Origin: Actinoplanes sp. NBC_00393
Lineage (GTDB): Bacteria > Actinomycetota > Actinomycetes > Mycobacteriales > Micromonosporaceae
Assembly: GCF_036053395.1 (NCBI RefSeq)
Contig: NZ_CP107942.1
Span: 310,001 to 374,000, forward strand
DNA length: 64,000 nucleotides
Direction: 5' to 3'
The translations under genes and the position numbers were made by a program. The notes under the pieces are model-generated. The model was not told where the DNA came from. It saw only the letters and a program-made list of their open reading frames with translations, and made no database searches. Positions 32,741 through 42,622 of this stretch are shown piece after piece. Each line of letters opens with the position of its first letter. The stretch's first letter is position 1.

Positions 32741-33088
32741 ATGACTGCCTACGCCATCGCCCATCTGCGTCCCACGGAGATGAACGAAGAGGTGATCGAG
32801 TACATCGATCGCATTCAGGACACCATGGACCCGTTCGGTGGTCGATTCCTGGTGCACATGGCCGAGATCGAGGTGGTCGAGGGGGAGTGGCCCGGAGCTG
32901 TGGTGCTGCTCGAGTTCCCGGGCACGGAGGCGATTCGTGCCTGGTATGCGTCGCCGGCCTATCAGGAGATCCTGCCGCTGCGGACCCGGCACATCGAGGG
33001 TGATGTGATCATCGTGGACGGGGTTCCAGCGGGGTACGACCCGCGGGAGTCTGCTGCGGCGCTCCGGCAAGGGCTCGCGGCTGCCTGA
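32741..33088 (+). CDS. DUF1330 family protein
   Basis: 115-residue dimeric alpha-beta-barrel (ferredoxin-like) protein of the DUF1330 family. AYAIAHLRPTEMNEEVIEYI, GGRFLVHMAEIEVVEGEW, VVLLEFPGTEAIRAWY and SPAYQEILPLR are typical. The fold resembles small monooxygenases and isomerases but no reaction is established. GAAGGA lies ten bases before the ATG. It stands alone and ends 47 bases before the convergent Pr6Pr gene. Confidence 0.85.
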   Translation: MTAYAIAHLRPTEMNEEVIEYIDRIQDTMDPFGGRFLVHMAEIEVVEGEWPGAVVLLEFPGTEAIRAWYASPAYQEILPLRTRHIEGDVIIVDGVPAGYDPRESAAALRQGLAAA

Positions 33089-33135
33089 TCCTTCCGGGCG
33101 TGGGACTTCGGGCGGGGGCCGGGGTGCTGTTGCGG

Positions 33136-34362
33136 TCAGGTTCGGCGGCGCGGCGAGGGCCAGGCACTTTCCTGGTCCTGATCTTGGCCGTAGGAACCCG
33201 GAGGCGTGGACCAGGGCGAGGGAGTGGGCGCGTTCCAGGGGCCGGTAGCCGACGGGCGCGGACCGTCCGGGTGCGGTGGGGCCGCGTTGTAGGGGTCGCC
33301 GGTTTCGCCCCAGGACGGCGGGATCATCGCTGTGCGGGGCCTTGCCTGAGGTGATTGGCCGGTGGCTGTGGGCCAGGAAGGTGCGGCTGCGGTGGTGGGT
33401 TCGTGGTTCGGCGCGCGGGGGCCGGTCGCGGCTGGTGGCGTGGCGCTGTAGGGCTCGGGCCCAGCGGCCGTGGGCCATGACGGTACGGCGTCTGCGGTGC
33501 GAGGGTCAGCGGCCGTGGGCCATGACGGTGCGGCCTCTGCGGTGCGAGGGTCAGCGGCGGTGGGCCATGACGGTGCGGCCACTGCGGTGCGGGGATCAGC
33601 GGCCGGTCGGTAGCCGGAACCGTAGGAAGGCGCGGCGTCTGGCCAGGTGGGCGTGGGGCCGGCCGCCTCGGGCCAGCTGGGTGCCGGGGCGGTGGCTTCG
33701 GGCCAGGTGGTGGGGGAGGGTGCGTGGGGGCGGCGTAGCTGGTCGATCGCTACCAGGACGGCGCCGAGCAGGAGGAAGCCGGCGGTCAGCAGGGCGATCC
33801 ATGTGCCAGCGGCGGTCCAGCCCTGGAAGGTGGGGTCCAGGAACGCGTAGGGGTAGCGGTAGCCGGCGTCGGGGAAGAGGGCGCCGCGGGCCAGGAGCAC
33901 GGCGGCGTAGCCGAGCGGGTACAGGGTCCACAGCAGCAGGTCACGCCAGCGGACGGCGCCGTACGGGCGGGTCAGCAGCCAGTCCAGGAGGACCATCCCG
34001 GGCAGGGCGTAGTGCAGCAGGAAGCTCGACCAGTTCGCCAGCACGACCGGGGTGCCGGCGGTGCTGGTCAGGCCGGGCAATGGGCTCCTGCCGCCGGCCA
34101 GCACGAAGTGCAGCACCACGCCGCTCAGCAGGATCCAGGAGAGCACCGCGGCGCGGAGCCGGGGTGCGGCCGCGTCGACCGTGCGGCGGCGGTGCATCCA
34201 GAACAGGACGCCGCTGTAGTAGCCGATCACGATGATCGTGCTCTGGGTCGTGTACGCGACGATGTTGTAGCCGGCGCCGTATAGCCCCGTCACCCCGGCG
34301 GCCACGATCAGCAGACGCCACCACCACTGCGGGCTCACGTACACGTTCATCTCTTTCATCAC
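33136..34362 (-). CDS. Pr6Pr-family membrane protein with a long repeat-rich cytoplasmic tail
   Basis: 408-residue protein. The first 215 residues form six hydrophobic helices with Pr6Pr features such as RSPLPGLTSTAGTPVVLANW, LPGMVLLDWLLTRPYGAVRW and the conserved YPYAFLDPTFQGW. The last 190 residues are low-complexity, rich in Pro, Ala, Thr and Trp, and include three exact 15-residue units of the type SWPTAADPRTAxAAP, encoded by a 45-bp tandem repeat. The tail is disordered and probably cytoplasmic. Start could also be ATG 34359 or 34350. Confidence 0.78.
   Translation of the reverse strand: MMKEMNVYVSPQWWWRLLIVAAGVTGLYGAGYNIVAYTTQSTIIVIGYYSGVLFWMHRRRTVDAAAPRLRAAVLSWILLSGVVLHFVLAGGRSPLPGLTSTAGTPVVLANWSSFLLHYALPGMVLLDWLLTRPYGAVRWRDLLLWTLYPLGYAAVLLARGALFPDAGYRYPYAFLDPTFQGWTAAGTWIALLTAGFLLLGAVLVAIDQLRRPHAPSPTTWPEATAPAPSWPEAAGPTPTWPDAAPSYGSGYRPAADPRTAVAAPSWPTAADPRTAEAAPSWPTAADPRTADAVPSWPTAAGPEPYSATPPAATGPRAPNHEPTTAAAPSWPTATGQSPQARPRTAMIPPSWGETGDPYNAAPPHPDGPRPSATGPWNAPTPSPWSTPPGSYGQDQDQESAWPSPRRRT
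33470..33604. repeat. 45-bp tandem repeat, three copies, inside the Pr6Pr tail
   Basis: Three units begin at 33470, 33515 and 33560 and differ at few positions. Being a multiple of three, changes in copy number would keep the frame and only lengthen or shorten the tail. Confidence 0.85.
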
Positions 34363-34367
34363 CTGGC

Positions 34368-34393
34368 CTCATCGACAGCTGACTCTCGATGAG
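34368..34393. promoter_or_regulatory. Inverted repeat just upstream of the Pr6Pr gene
   Basis: CTCATCGA (34368-34375) and TCGATGAG (34386-34393) form an 8-bp inverted repeat with a 10-base spacer, 5 bases before the start of the minus-strand gene. It may be an operator or a leader hairpin covering the ribosome-binding site. Confidence 0.4.
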
Positions 34394-34397
34394 GGCT

Positions 34398-34433
34398 ACG
34401 CCCGGCGGCGGGTGGCGGTTCGCCGCCGGGCGT
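34398..34433 (-). terminator. Terminator after the phosphodiesterase gene
   Basis: A 13-base arm at 34398-34410 pairs perfectly with 34421-34433 across a 10-base loop, 26 bases past the stop of the minus-strand gene 34459-35286. Confidence 0.75.
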
Positions 34434-34458
34434 GCCAGTAACCGAACAGGTGAATATC

Positions 34459-35286
34459 TCAGGCGGCGGCGCGGGACGGGGGCAGCGAGCGCAGGAACGC
34501 CTCCAGACCGGCCAGGTCGTCGGTGTTGATGTGGTCGACGTCCGCGGCGACGAGCTCACGCCAGACCGCCTCGCGGGCCGGGCCGGGCACGTCGGGGGTG
34601 GCCCAGAACCGGACCCGCTGGCCGGCGGCGTGCGCGTCCCGGACGAACTGCCGCAACCTGGCGCGCTCGGCGTCCGGGATCGGGCCGGCACCCTGCCAGG
34701 TGAACAGGTTGTTCCAGTTGTCGCTGATCAGCGGGATGAACGAGGCCGGGACACCGGAGTTCAGGTCGGTGCTGCGGCCGTCATAGAACGCGTACCGCAC
34801 CCGCTGCGCCTGCATCAGCTCGCGCGGTCGGTCACCGCTGACCACGACGGTGACGGCGTCGCGGGACACCCGGCCGTAGCGGTACGAGGTGAGCATCTTC
34901 CGGTACGACCGGAGCACCCGGTCCAGCTCGGTGTAGGTGGCCGCCCCGGTGTTCTTGATGTCCACCAGCAGCTGGAGCTTCCGGACCTTGCCCGAGCGGG
35001 TCAGCCGGGCGAGCGGATCCAGGTAGAGGCTCTGCAGGGTACGGCCGGGCACCACGTCCTCCGGGTCGTGGGCGACCAGCAGCTCCCCGTCGACCAGGTA
35101 GATGTCGGCCTCCACGCTGGTGAACCCGTGCGACAGCGCGTCGAACAGCGGCCGCTCGTGTTCGTAGTCGTTGTGGGCGTGGGCGCGCGTGAGTGGGCGT
35201 ACCCGATCCCCTGCCTGGGCAGCGGCCGGCAGCAGCGTGACCGTCGCGCTCAGCGCGAGCAGCATGGTGAGGATTCGCCGGATCAT
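34459..35286 (-). CDS. Secreted PI-PLC/glycerophosphodiester phosphodiesterase-family protein
   Basis: 275-residue exported TIM-barrel protein. ATG at 35286 follows AGGAGG and opens a signal peptide (about 25 residues, ending AQA). Active-site elements are RAHAHNDYEHERPL (His pair), SVEADIYLVDGELLVAHDPED (Glu, Asp, second His) and LLVDIKN. The C-terminal strands RVRFWATPDVP and VDHINTDDLAG match the closing barrel. It is closer to the AIM6/PLC-like subgroup than to GlpQ. Probable role: hydrolysis of phosphodiesters from lipids or teichoic-acid-like polymers outside the cell. Confidence 0.87.
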   Translation of the reverse strand: MIRRILTMLLALSATVTLLPAAAQAGDRVRPLTRAHAHNDYEHERPLFDALSHGFTSVEADIYLVDGELLVAHDPEDVVPGRTLQSLYLDPLARLTRSGKVRKLQLLVDIKNTGAATYTELDRVLRSYRKMLTSYRYGRVSRDAVTVVVSGDRPRELMQAQRVRYAFYDGRSTDLNSGVPASFIPLISDNWNNLFTWQGAGPIPDAERARLRQFVRDAHAAGQRVRFWATPDVPGPAREAVWRELVAADVDHINTDDLAGLEAFLRSLPPSRAAA

Positions 35287-35377
35287 TCGTCGCCTCCTGT
35301 CATGGGCGTCAATGTCTGACCCGGCTGACGTTAGACAACCCGCGTGAATCAGCAACCACGAGAAACTTCTCGGACGG

Positions 35378-35403
35378 TGTCCATCTCGCGCGGCCCCGTT
35401 CGT
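35378..35403 (+). promoter_or_regulatory. Possible ECF-type promoter of the DGPF/sigma pair
   Basis: TGTCCA at 35378-35383 and CGTTCGT at 35397-35403 are spaced like an ECF sigma promoter and resemble the TGTCGA/CGWC pattern reported for ECF42 factors. The mismatch in the -35 element makes this tentative. Confidence 0.3.
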
Positions 35404-35439
35404 AGTGATGACATAGGCACACGAACGAAGGAGCCGATC

Positions 35440-35781
35440 GTGAAGTACCTGCTGCTGATCAACGCGGACACCGTCGATGAGGCGGGCAAGCCGCCGGGCT
35501 GCGAGCCGGCGGACTGGATGGCCTACGACAAGGAGGTCAAGGAGGCGGGGATCTTCGTCTCCGGTGAGTCGCTGGCCGACCTGGTCACCGCGACCAGCGT
35601 ACGGGTGGACGCCGCCGGCAAGCGGACGGTGACCGACGGGCCGTTCGCCGAGACGCGGGAGGTCCTCGGCGGCTTCTACGTGATCGACGTGCCCGACCTG
35701 GACGCCGCGCTGGACTGGGCGGCCCGCTGCCCGGGTTCCCGTGACGGCTCGATCACCGTGCGCCCGGTCGCGGATTTCTGA
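35440..35781 (+). CDS. DGPF-domain (YciI-like) protein, ECF42 partner
   Basis: 113-residue protein of the YCII/DGPF family. KYLLLINAD at the N-terminus, the name-giving TVTDGPFAETREVLGGFYVI and the C-terminal DGSITVRPV are all present. The GTG at 35440 follows AAGGAG with six-base spacing. DGPF proteins are the usual genomic partners of ECF42 sigma factors, and the next gene, overlapping by one base (TGATG), encodes one. They are thought to be regulon members or modulators. Confidence 0.88.
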   Translation: MKYLLLINADTVDEAGKPPGCEPADWMAYDKEVKEAGIFVSGESLADLVTATSVRVDAAGKRTVTDGPFAETREVLGGFYVIDVPDLDAALDWAARCPGSRDGSITVRPVADF

Positions 35782-36977
35782 TGGAGTCGGTGGAGGCCGT
35801 GTTCCGCGAGGAGCACGGCCGTCTGCTGGCCGCACTGGTCCGCCGCTACGGCGACCTCGACCTGGCCGAGGAGGTCACCTCGGAGGCGATCGAGGCCGCA
35901 CTGCGGCACTGGCCGGCCGAGGGTGTGCCGCCGAAGCCGGGCGCCTGGCTGATGACCACCGCCCGCCGCAAGGCCGTCGACCGGCTGCGCCGCGATCAGG
36001 TGCTGGCCGCGCGGCTCGCGGTGCTCCAGGTGGAGGCCGACCGGGCCGGGCCGGTGCCGGCCCCGGAGTTCGGCGCCGAGCTGCCGGACGAGCGTCTGCA
36101 GCTCTTCTTCACCTGCGCACACCCGGCGCTCGCCGCCGAGGACCGGATCGCGCTGACCCTGCGCTGCCTGGGCGGGCTGACCACGCCGGAGGTGGCGCGG
36201 GCGTTCCTGGTGCCCACCGAGACCATGGCGAAACGGATCACGAGGGCCAAGAAGAAGATCCGCGAGGCGCGGATCCCGTTCCGGGTGCCGGGCGCGGACG
36301 AGCTGCCCGACCGCCTGCCGGTGGTCCTGCAGGCCATCTATTCGATCTTCACCGAGGGGTACGCGGCACAGCGCCCCGACCTCGCCGAAGAGGCGATCCG
36401 GCTCACCCGGATCCTGCACCGGCTGCTGCCCTCCGAGCGGGAGATCCCCGGGCTGCTCGCGTTGATGCTGCTGGTCCACGCCCGGCGCGAGGCCCGCGAC
36501 GGCGGGCTGCTCCTGCTGGCCGAGCAGGACCGGGCGCGCTGGGACCGGGCGATGATCGACGAGGGCCGAGACCTGGTGGTGGTCGCGCTGACCGGCGGGC
36601 CGCCGGGGCCCTACGGGGTGCAGGCCGCGATCGCCGCCCTGCACGACGAGGCCCCGGACTTCGCGCAGACCGACTGGCCGCAGATCGTGGCCCTGTACGA
36701 CGTGCTGCTCGCCCTCACCCCGTCCCCGGTGGTCGCGCTGAACCGGGCCGCCGCGGTGGCGATGCGCGACGGCCCGCAGGCCGGGCTGGACCTGCTCGAC
36801 TCACTGGCGGGCGAGCCGCTGCTGCGCGGCCACCACCCGTACCTGGCCGCCCGCGCCGACCTGCTGGACCGCCTGGGCCGCCCCGGCGAGGCCCGGCAGG
36901 CCTACGAGGCGGCGCTCGGCCAGGCCGGCACGGAACCGGAACGAGCCCTCCTGCGCCGCCGCCTCGACACGCTGTGA
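35781..36977 (+). CDS. ECF42-type RNA polymerase sigma factor with C-terminal TPR-like domain
   Basis: 398-residue sigma factor. Region 2 is within residues 1-75 (VFREEHGRLLAALVRRYGD, WLMTTARRKAVDRLRRD), and region 4 lies at about 115-170 (EDRIALTLRCLGGLTTPEVA, AKRITRAKKKIREA). A long C-terminal extension (about 180-398) contains the conserved AIYSIFTEGY and TPSPVVALNRAAAVA motifs, the latter in TPR-like helices, as in the ECF42 group. No anti-sigma factor is encoded nearby, so the extension and the DGPF partner are the likely control elements. Confidence 0.9.
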   Translation: MESVEAVFREEHGRLLAALVRRYGDLDLAEEVTSEAIEAALRHWPAEGVPPKPGAWLMTTARRKAVDRLRRDQVLAARLAVLQVEADRAGPVPAPEFGAELPDERLQLFFTCAHPALAAEDRIALTLRCLGGLTTPEVARAFLVPTETMAKRITRAKKKIREARIPFRVPGADELPDRLPVVLQAIYSIFTEGYAAQRPDLAEEAIRLTRILHRLLPSEREIPGLLALMLLVHARREARDGGLLLLAEQDRARWDRAMIDEGRDLVVVALTGGPPGPYGVQAAIAALHDEAPDFAQTDWPQIVALYDVLLALTPSPVVALNRAAAVAMRDGPQAGLDLLDSLAGEPLLRGHHPYLAARADLLDRLGRPGEARQAYEAALGQAGTEPERALLRRRLDTL

Positions 36978-36983
36978 CCCTGC

Positions 36984-38447
36984 CTATGTGCGGGGCTCGG
37001 TGGTTTCCGGGGCGGCGGCGACCCGCGGGATCGGGGCGTCGAGCTGGCAGTGCCACGGCTGGGTGGGCGGGGCCACCGGGGCGCGGGTCTCGTTGCGGAT
37101 GGTCAGCGCGGCCAGGACGCCGGCCAGGATGCAGAGGGCGGCGCAGATCAGGGACGCCGTGTGGAAGCCCTCGGTGAACTGGGTGGCGCTCAGGTACGCG
37201 CTGCTCGTGATGCCGGCCGCCGCAGGCAGGACCGCGACCGCGATCAGGGCGGCGGCGCGGGCCACGTCGTTGTTGACCGCGGAGGCGACGCCGGCGTGCC
37301 GGGCCGGGACGGCGGCCAGAACGGTCGCGGTCAGCGGGGCCACGGTCACAGCCAGACCGAGGCCGAGCACGGTCACTCCCGGTAGCACCGAGGTGAGGTA
37401 CGAGCCGGTGGCGTCGATCTGGGTGAACAGGGCAAAGCCCAGGCCGACCAGGATCGGGCCGAGGCTCATCTGCAGTTTCGGGCCGATGCGGGCGGCGACC
37501 GCGCCGGACCGGGCCGACAGCAGCAGCATGATCACGGTGACCGGGAGCAGCGAGATGCCGGCCTGCAGCGGGGTGTAGCCGGAGACCTCCTGCAGCTGGA
37601 TGGGCAGCAGGAACAGCGCCCCGCCCATCGCGCCGTAGACGATGAAGGTCACCAGGTTCGTGGCGCTGAACTGGGACGATTTGAACAGGTGCAGCGGCAG
37701 GATCGGGGACGGGGCGCGGCGCTCCCAGGCGATGAACGCGGCCAGCAGCAGGACGCCGACCACCAGCGCGGGGATCGACGGACCCTGGATCAGGCCGAAG
37801 GTGAGACCGACCAGGCCGAGGGTGACGAGTACGCCGCCGGTCACGTCGATCTGACCGGTGGCCTCCGGGTCGCGCGACTCCGGGATGTGCCGCCGGGAGA
37901 TCAGCACCACGGCGAGGGCGATCGGCAGGTTGATCGCGAAGATGTACCGCCAGGACGCGGTCTGGATCAGCCAGCCGCCCAGGAACGGGCCGATCGCGCT
38001 GGCCACACCGGTCAGGCCGGACCAGGCGCCGATCGCCCGGCCCCGGTCGGCCGGCACGAAGACCGCCTCCAGGATGGCCAGGCTGCCCGGTGTCAGCAGG
38101 GCGGCGCCGACACCCTGCAGGGCCCGGGCACCGATCAGCGTCTCCGGGTTCCAGGCCAGGCTGCACAGCAGCGAGGCCAGCGCGAACCACACGATGCCGA
38201 TGTCGAAGACCCGCCGGCGGCCGTAGCGGTCACCCAGGGCCCCGGCCACCAGCAGCAGGCCGGCCAGCGTCAGGGTGTACGACGTGACCACCCACTGCAG
38301 TGTCTCGAGGCCGGTGCCGAACTCGTGACCGATCGCGGGCAGCGCGATGTTCACCGCGGTCGCGTCGATCGAGGCGATCGCCGAACCGCCCACCGTCGCG
38401 GCCAGCACCCACCGGCCCCGGCCGGTGTTGTACGTCAGTAACGCCAT
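36984..38447 (-). CDS. MFS drug transporter, DHA2 (EmrB/QacA-like) family
   Basis: 487-residue exporter with about 14 transmembrane helices. The start at 38447 follows AAGGGTGAG. Motif A is GALGDRYGRRRVF after helix 2, and motif C lies in helix 5 (SAIGPFLGGWLIQ). Substrate-site acidic residue D29 sits in helix 1 (SIDATAVNIALP). The C-terminal 40 residues are a Pro-rich tail. It converges on the ECF42 gene with only six bases between stops and is divergent from the MacAB-like operon, with a 190-base shared promoter region. Confidence 0.9.
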   Translation of the reverse strand: MALLTYNTGRGRWVLAATVGGSAIASIDATAVNIALPAIGHEFGTGLETLQWVVTSYTLTLAGLLLVAGALGDRYGRRRVFDIGIVWFALASLLCSLAWNPETLIGARALQGVGAALLTPGSLAILEAVFVPADRGRAIGAWSGLTGVASAIGPFLGGWLIQTASWRYIFAINLPIALAVVLISRRHIPESRDPEATGQIDVTGGVLVTLGLVGLTFGLIQGPSIPALVVGVLLLAAFIAWERRAPSPILPLHLFKSSQFSATNLVTFIVYGAMGGALFLLPIQLQEVSGYTPLQAGISLLPVTVIMLLLSARSGAVAARIGPKLQMSLGPILVGLGFALFTQIDATGSYLTSVLPGVTVLGLGLAVTVAPLTATVLAAVPARHAGVASAVNNDVARAAALIAVAVLPAAAGITSSAYLSATQFTEGFHTASLICAALCILAGVLAALTIRNETRAPVAPPTQPWHCQLDAPIPRVAAAPETTEPRT

Positions 38448-38637
38448 GGTCGTCTCACCCTTCGTCAGTAACCGAGACAGAGCGGGAACGCAAGGTGTGA
38501 CATCGACCCGCTGCTTGAGCCCGGCGGTCGCCGGGCGGCCGGGACCGGGCTGGTGATCGCGGGACGCACGGGGAAGAGCGCGTCGCTCGTACCGGAAAGC
38601 AGGTTCTCGGGGGAGTGGGAACCGCAACAATCGCTGC

Positions 38638-39720
38638 ATGAGCAAGGCACGCTGGATCGGGGCCGGCATCGTGCTGGCCGGCGCGATCGCCGCAGGCGTC
38701 GTGCTGGTGGCCGGCCGGGAGGACGGCGCCCGGAGCACGGCGGTCGTCACTGCGATCGTCGACCGCGGCGCGGTGACCGTGGACGTGGCCACCACCGGAA
38801 CCGTCGAACCGGCCAGCACCCGCAGCCTCGCCTTCACCGTCGACGGCACCGTGGAGTCCGTCGCCGTCCGCGCCGGGAACCGGGTCAAAGCCGGACAGAC
38901 CCTGGCCACGCTCGACGACACCGGCTTGGTCGAGGACCTCAGCGACGCGCAGGCGCAGCTCGCCGCGGCCGAGGTCCGGCTGGCGAGCGCTGCTGGCGTC
39001 GCCGCGACCGCCACCAGGAACGCCACCGCTTGCGCGCCGGCCACCCAGCCGGTCGTCGTGGTCGCCTGCGCCACCCAGGGCTTCCCGGACACCGGCTCCG
39101 ACCAGGTGCTCAGCGCGGAACAGGCGGTCAACCGGGCGGCGAAGGCGGTCGACGACGCCGCCGACGCCCTGCGCGGGACGGTGATCAAGGCGCCGATCGC
39201 CGGGACCGTGGTGAAGGTGACGGCCGGCGTCGGCGACCAGGTGCGCAGCGGGACGGCGGTGCTGAGCCTGGCCGACACCACCACCATGCAGGTGCGGGCC
39301 CGGTTCCCGGAGGCGGATGCCGGATCGCTGGCGGCCGGGCAGACCGCGACCGTCACGCTGGCCGGCTCCGCTCCCGGCTCCGACGTGACGATCGACGCGA
39401 CCGTGGCGCAGGTCGACCCGGTCGGCACGTCGGACGGCACGCTGGTCCGGTACGGCGTGCTGCTCGCCTTCGCCGACGCCCCCGACGACCTGCTCGTCGG
39501 GCAGACCGCGCAGGTCAGGGTCCGCACCGACGAGGTCACCCCGGTGGTACGCGTCCCGTCCACCGCCGTCCACGACATCTCCGGGACCGCCGGGACCGTG
39601 CTGGTGCGCAGCGCGAACCGGTCGGAGGAGCGTCCGGTGACCGTCGGGCTGCGCGGCGATCAGTACACCGAGATCACCGACGGGCTGGCCGAAGGCGAGC
39701 AGGTCGTCCGTTCCTGGTGA
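38638..39720 (+). CDS. Membrane-fusion/HlyD-like efflux adaptor, first copy
   Basis: 360-residue MacA-like adaptor. One N-terminal helix (about residues 7-27) anchors it, with the rest outside. A lipoyl/barrel-sandwich half (RGAVTVDVATTGTVEPAST, VESVAVRAGNRVKAGQ) is followed by a short coiled-coil hairpin (DLSDAQAQLAAAEVRLAS) and the second half IKAPIAGTVVKVTAGVGDQV, then beta-barrel and membrane-proximal domains. First gene of a five-gene operon with ATPase and FtsX-like permease. Confidence 0.87.
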   Translation: MSKARWIGAGIVLAGAIAAGVVLVAGREDGARSTAVVTAIVDRGAVTVDVATTGTVEPASTRSLAFTVDGTVESVAVRAGNRVKAGQTLATLDDTGLVEDLSDAQAQLAAAEVRLASAAGVAATATRNATACAPATQPVVVVACATQGFPDTGSDQVLSAEQAVNRAAKAVDDAADALRGTVIKAPIAGTVVKVTAGVGDQVRSGTAVLSLADTTTMQVRARFPEADAGSLAAGQTATVTLAGSAPGSDVTIDATVAQVDPVGTSDGTLVRYGVLLAFADAPDDLLVGQTAQVRVRTDEVTPVVRVPSTAVHDISGTAGTVLVRSANRSEERPVTVGLRGDQYTEITDGLAEGEQVVRSW

Positions 39721-39761
39721 ATCCCGGCCCCGAACCGGGCCGCACCGGACATGATGAAAAT

Positions 39762-40781
39762 GTGAAAGCGCTGCCTCGTCCCAGCACGGCGGTGAACGCC
39801 CTGCTGGCCCTGCTGATCGTCGGTGCCGTCTGCTGGGGCTGGACCCTGCTGCGGGACACCGACGCGGACACCGGGGCGAACGCGTCCGGGGTGCGCACGC
39901 TCACCGCGACCCAGGGCACCGTCACCCGGACCGTGACCGCCGACGGCGCCGTGGAGAGCGCCTCGACCGCGACCGCCACGTTCGGCACCCCGGGCACGGT
40001 GACCAGCATCAAGGTGAAGGTCGGGCAGACCGTCGCCGCCGGAACCCTGCTCGCCCGGATCGACCCCGCCGACGCCCAGCGCGAACTGGCGCTGGCCCGG
40101 GCCGACCTGGCCGCGGCCACGCACGCCCTGGACCGCGCCGAGGCCGCCGGCACCGACACCACCACCGCGATCACCGCGATGACCCAGGCGGAGCTCGCGG
40201 TGGACGCGGCCGAGGCGGCGGTGGCGGGCACCAACCTGATCGCGCCGGTCGCCGGGACGGTGATCGCGGTGAACGGCTCGATCGGCGGGCCCTCCGGCAG
40301 CGAGGGTTTCGTGGACCTCGCCGACCTCGGAAAGCTGCAGGTCAGGGCCGCGTTCTCAGAAGCCGCCGCGACCGAGCTCAAGGAGGGGCAGAGCGCGACG
40401 GTGGTCTGGAACGCGCTGGAGGGCACCGAGACGACCGGCCAGGTCGTCGCCGTCGACCCGGCCGCGACGAAGAAGGACGGCGTGGTCACGTACGGGGTGG
40501 CGATCAGCCTGCCGAACCCGCCGGAGGGCACCCGACCCGGGCAGACCGTCTCGGTCTCGGTGGTCACCGGCAGTGTGGAGAACGCGGTCACGATCAACTC
40601 GGCGGCGGTCACCACCATCAGCGAGCGGCGGTCGGTGACCGTGGTGGGCGGCGACGGGAAGCACGAGGTCCGGCAGATCCAGGTCGGGTTGGAGGGGGAC
40701 GAGGCGTACCAGGTCACCTCGGGTCTGGCCGCGGGCGAGCGGGTGATCGTCCCGACCGCGTCCTCGACCGGCGGGCTCTGA
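39762..40781 (+). CDS. Membrane-fusion/HlyD-like efflux adaptor, second copy
   Basis: 339-residue paralogue of the preceding adaptor, with only moderate similarity. GTG at 39762 is the only usable start, since nearby ATGs run into a TGA. A single N-terminal helix (about residues 12-30) is followed by TRTVTADGAVESAST, VTSIKVKVGQTVAAGT, a short hairpin (RELALARADLAAATHAL) and LIAPVAGTVIAVNGSIG. The hairpin is much shorter than in Gram-negative MacA, fitting a cell without an outer membrane. Confidence 0.87.
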   Translation: MKALPRPSTAVNALLALLIVGAVCWGWTLLRDTDADTGANASGVRTLTATQGTVTRTVTADGAVESASTATATFGTPGTVTSIKVKVGQTVAAGTLLARIDPADAQRELALARADLAAATHALDRAEAAGTDTTTAITAMTQAELAVDAAEAAVAGTNLIAPVAGTVIAVNGSIGGPSGSEGFVDLADLGKLQVRAAFSEAAATELKEGQSATVVWNALEGTETTGQVVAVDPAATKKDGVVTYGVAISLPNPPEGTRPGQTVSVSVVTGSVENAVTINSAAVTTISERRSVTVVGGDGKHEVRQIQVGLEGDEAYQVTSGLAAGERVIVPTASSTGGL

Positions 40782-40783
40782 GC

Positions 40784-41466
<683 letters not shown>

Positions 41467-41470
<4 letters not shown>

Positions 41471-42615
41471 GTCTCGTGGAGGTCATCCGGTTCTCGCTGC
41501 GCGGCCTGTACGCCAACAAGCTGCGCTCCGGGCTGACCATGCTCGGCATCCTGATCGGCGTCGCCGCGGTGATCCTGCTGGTCGCGGTCGGCAACGGGTC
41601 GGCGCGGAAGGTCGCCGCCCGGATCGAGGCGCTGGGCGCCAACACGCTGACCGTGATGAGCGGCAGCGACCTCTCCCTGGAGATCGCCGAGGCGCTCGAC
41701 GACCCGGTCCTCGCCCCGGACGTCAGGTCGGTGTCCCCGGTGGTCAGCATGCCGGCGACGATCACGTACCAGGGGACCGAGCACGAGGTGGGCTCGTTCG
41801 TCGGCACCACGGCATCCTGGTTCGCGGCGTCGAACTCCCCGGCCGCCGGCGGGGCCGTCTTCAGCGCCGATGACGAGGCGCAAGCCCGCCGGGTCGTGGT
41901 GATCGGGCAGACCGTCGCCGAGGAGATCTTCCCCGGCGCCGACCCGGTCGGTAAGCAGGTGACCGTCGGGGGAGCGCTGTTCACCGTGGTCGGGGTGCTG
42001 GAGGCCGGTTCGCAGGGCACCGACGACACTGCTGTTGCCCCGCTCGCCGCCGTCCGGCACGTGCTCGCCGGGTACGGGCCACTCAGCTCGATCCTGGTCG
42101 AAGCGGCCGACTCCCGGCGGGTGGACGTCGCGCAGGCCGAGGTGGCGACCATCCTGAATCAGCGGCTGGCCGCCGGCTCGTACCGGATCCAGAACGCCGC
42201 CCAACTGCTGGAGACGCAGTCCGACACCGCCGACACGTTCACCAAGCTGCTCGGCGCGGTCGCCGCGATCAGCCTGCTCGTCGGCGGCATCGGCATCACC
42301 AACATCATGCTGGTCACGGTCACCGAACGGACCCGCGAGATCGGCATCCGTAAAGCCCTGGGCGCACCCCGCCGGGTGATCGTCACCCAGTTCCTGGTCG
42401 AGGCGACCCTGCTCAGCGTCATCGGTGGCGTTCTGGGCGTCGCCGCCGCCGTGCTCGGCAGCCGGTTCGAGATCGTCGGCGTGCAGCCGGTGATCGTGCC
42501 CAGCTCGGTGGTGCTGGCCCTGGGCGTCTCGGTGGTCATCGGACTGTTCTTCGGCGGGCTGCCGGCGGCCCGCGCCGCCCGGCTGCGGCCGATCGACGCC
42601 CTGCGCTACGAGTGA
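41467..42615 (+). CDS. MacB/FtsX-like ABC permease
   Basis: 382-residue permease with the four-helix FtsX topology: helix 1 at about 18-40 (SGLTMLGILIGVAAVILLVA), a large extracellular MacB-type domain (about 45-255), then three helices near 265-285, 315-345 and 350-370. KALGAPRRVIVTQFLVEA is the conserved coupling region. With the ATPase and the two adaptors it forms a type VII-like machine that probably exports a peptide, antibiotic or lipid, or transmits force across the membrane. Confidence 0.92.
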
Positions 42616-42622
42616 GGAACGA

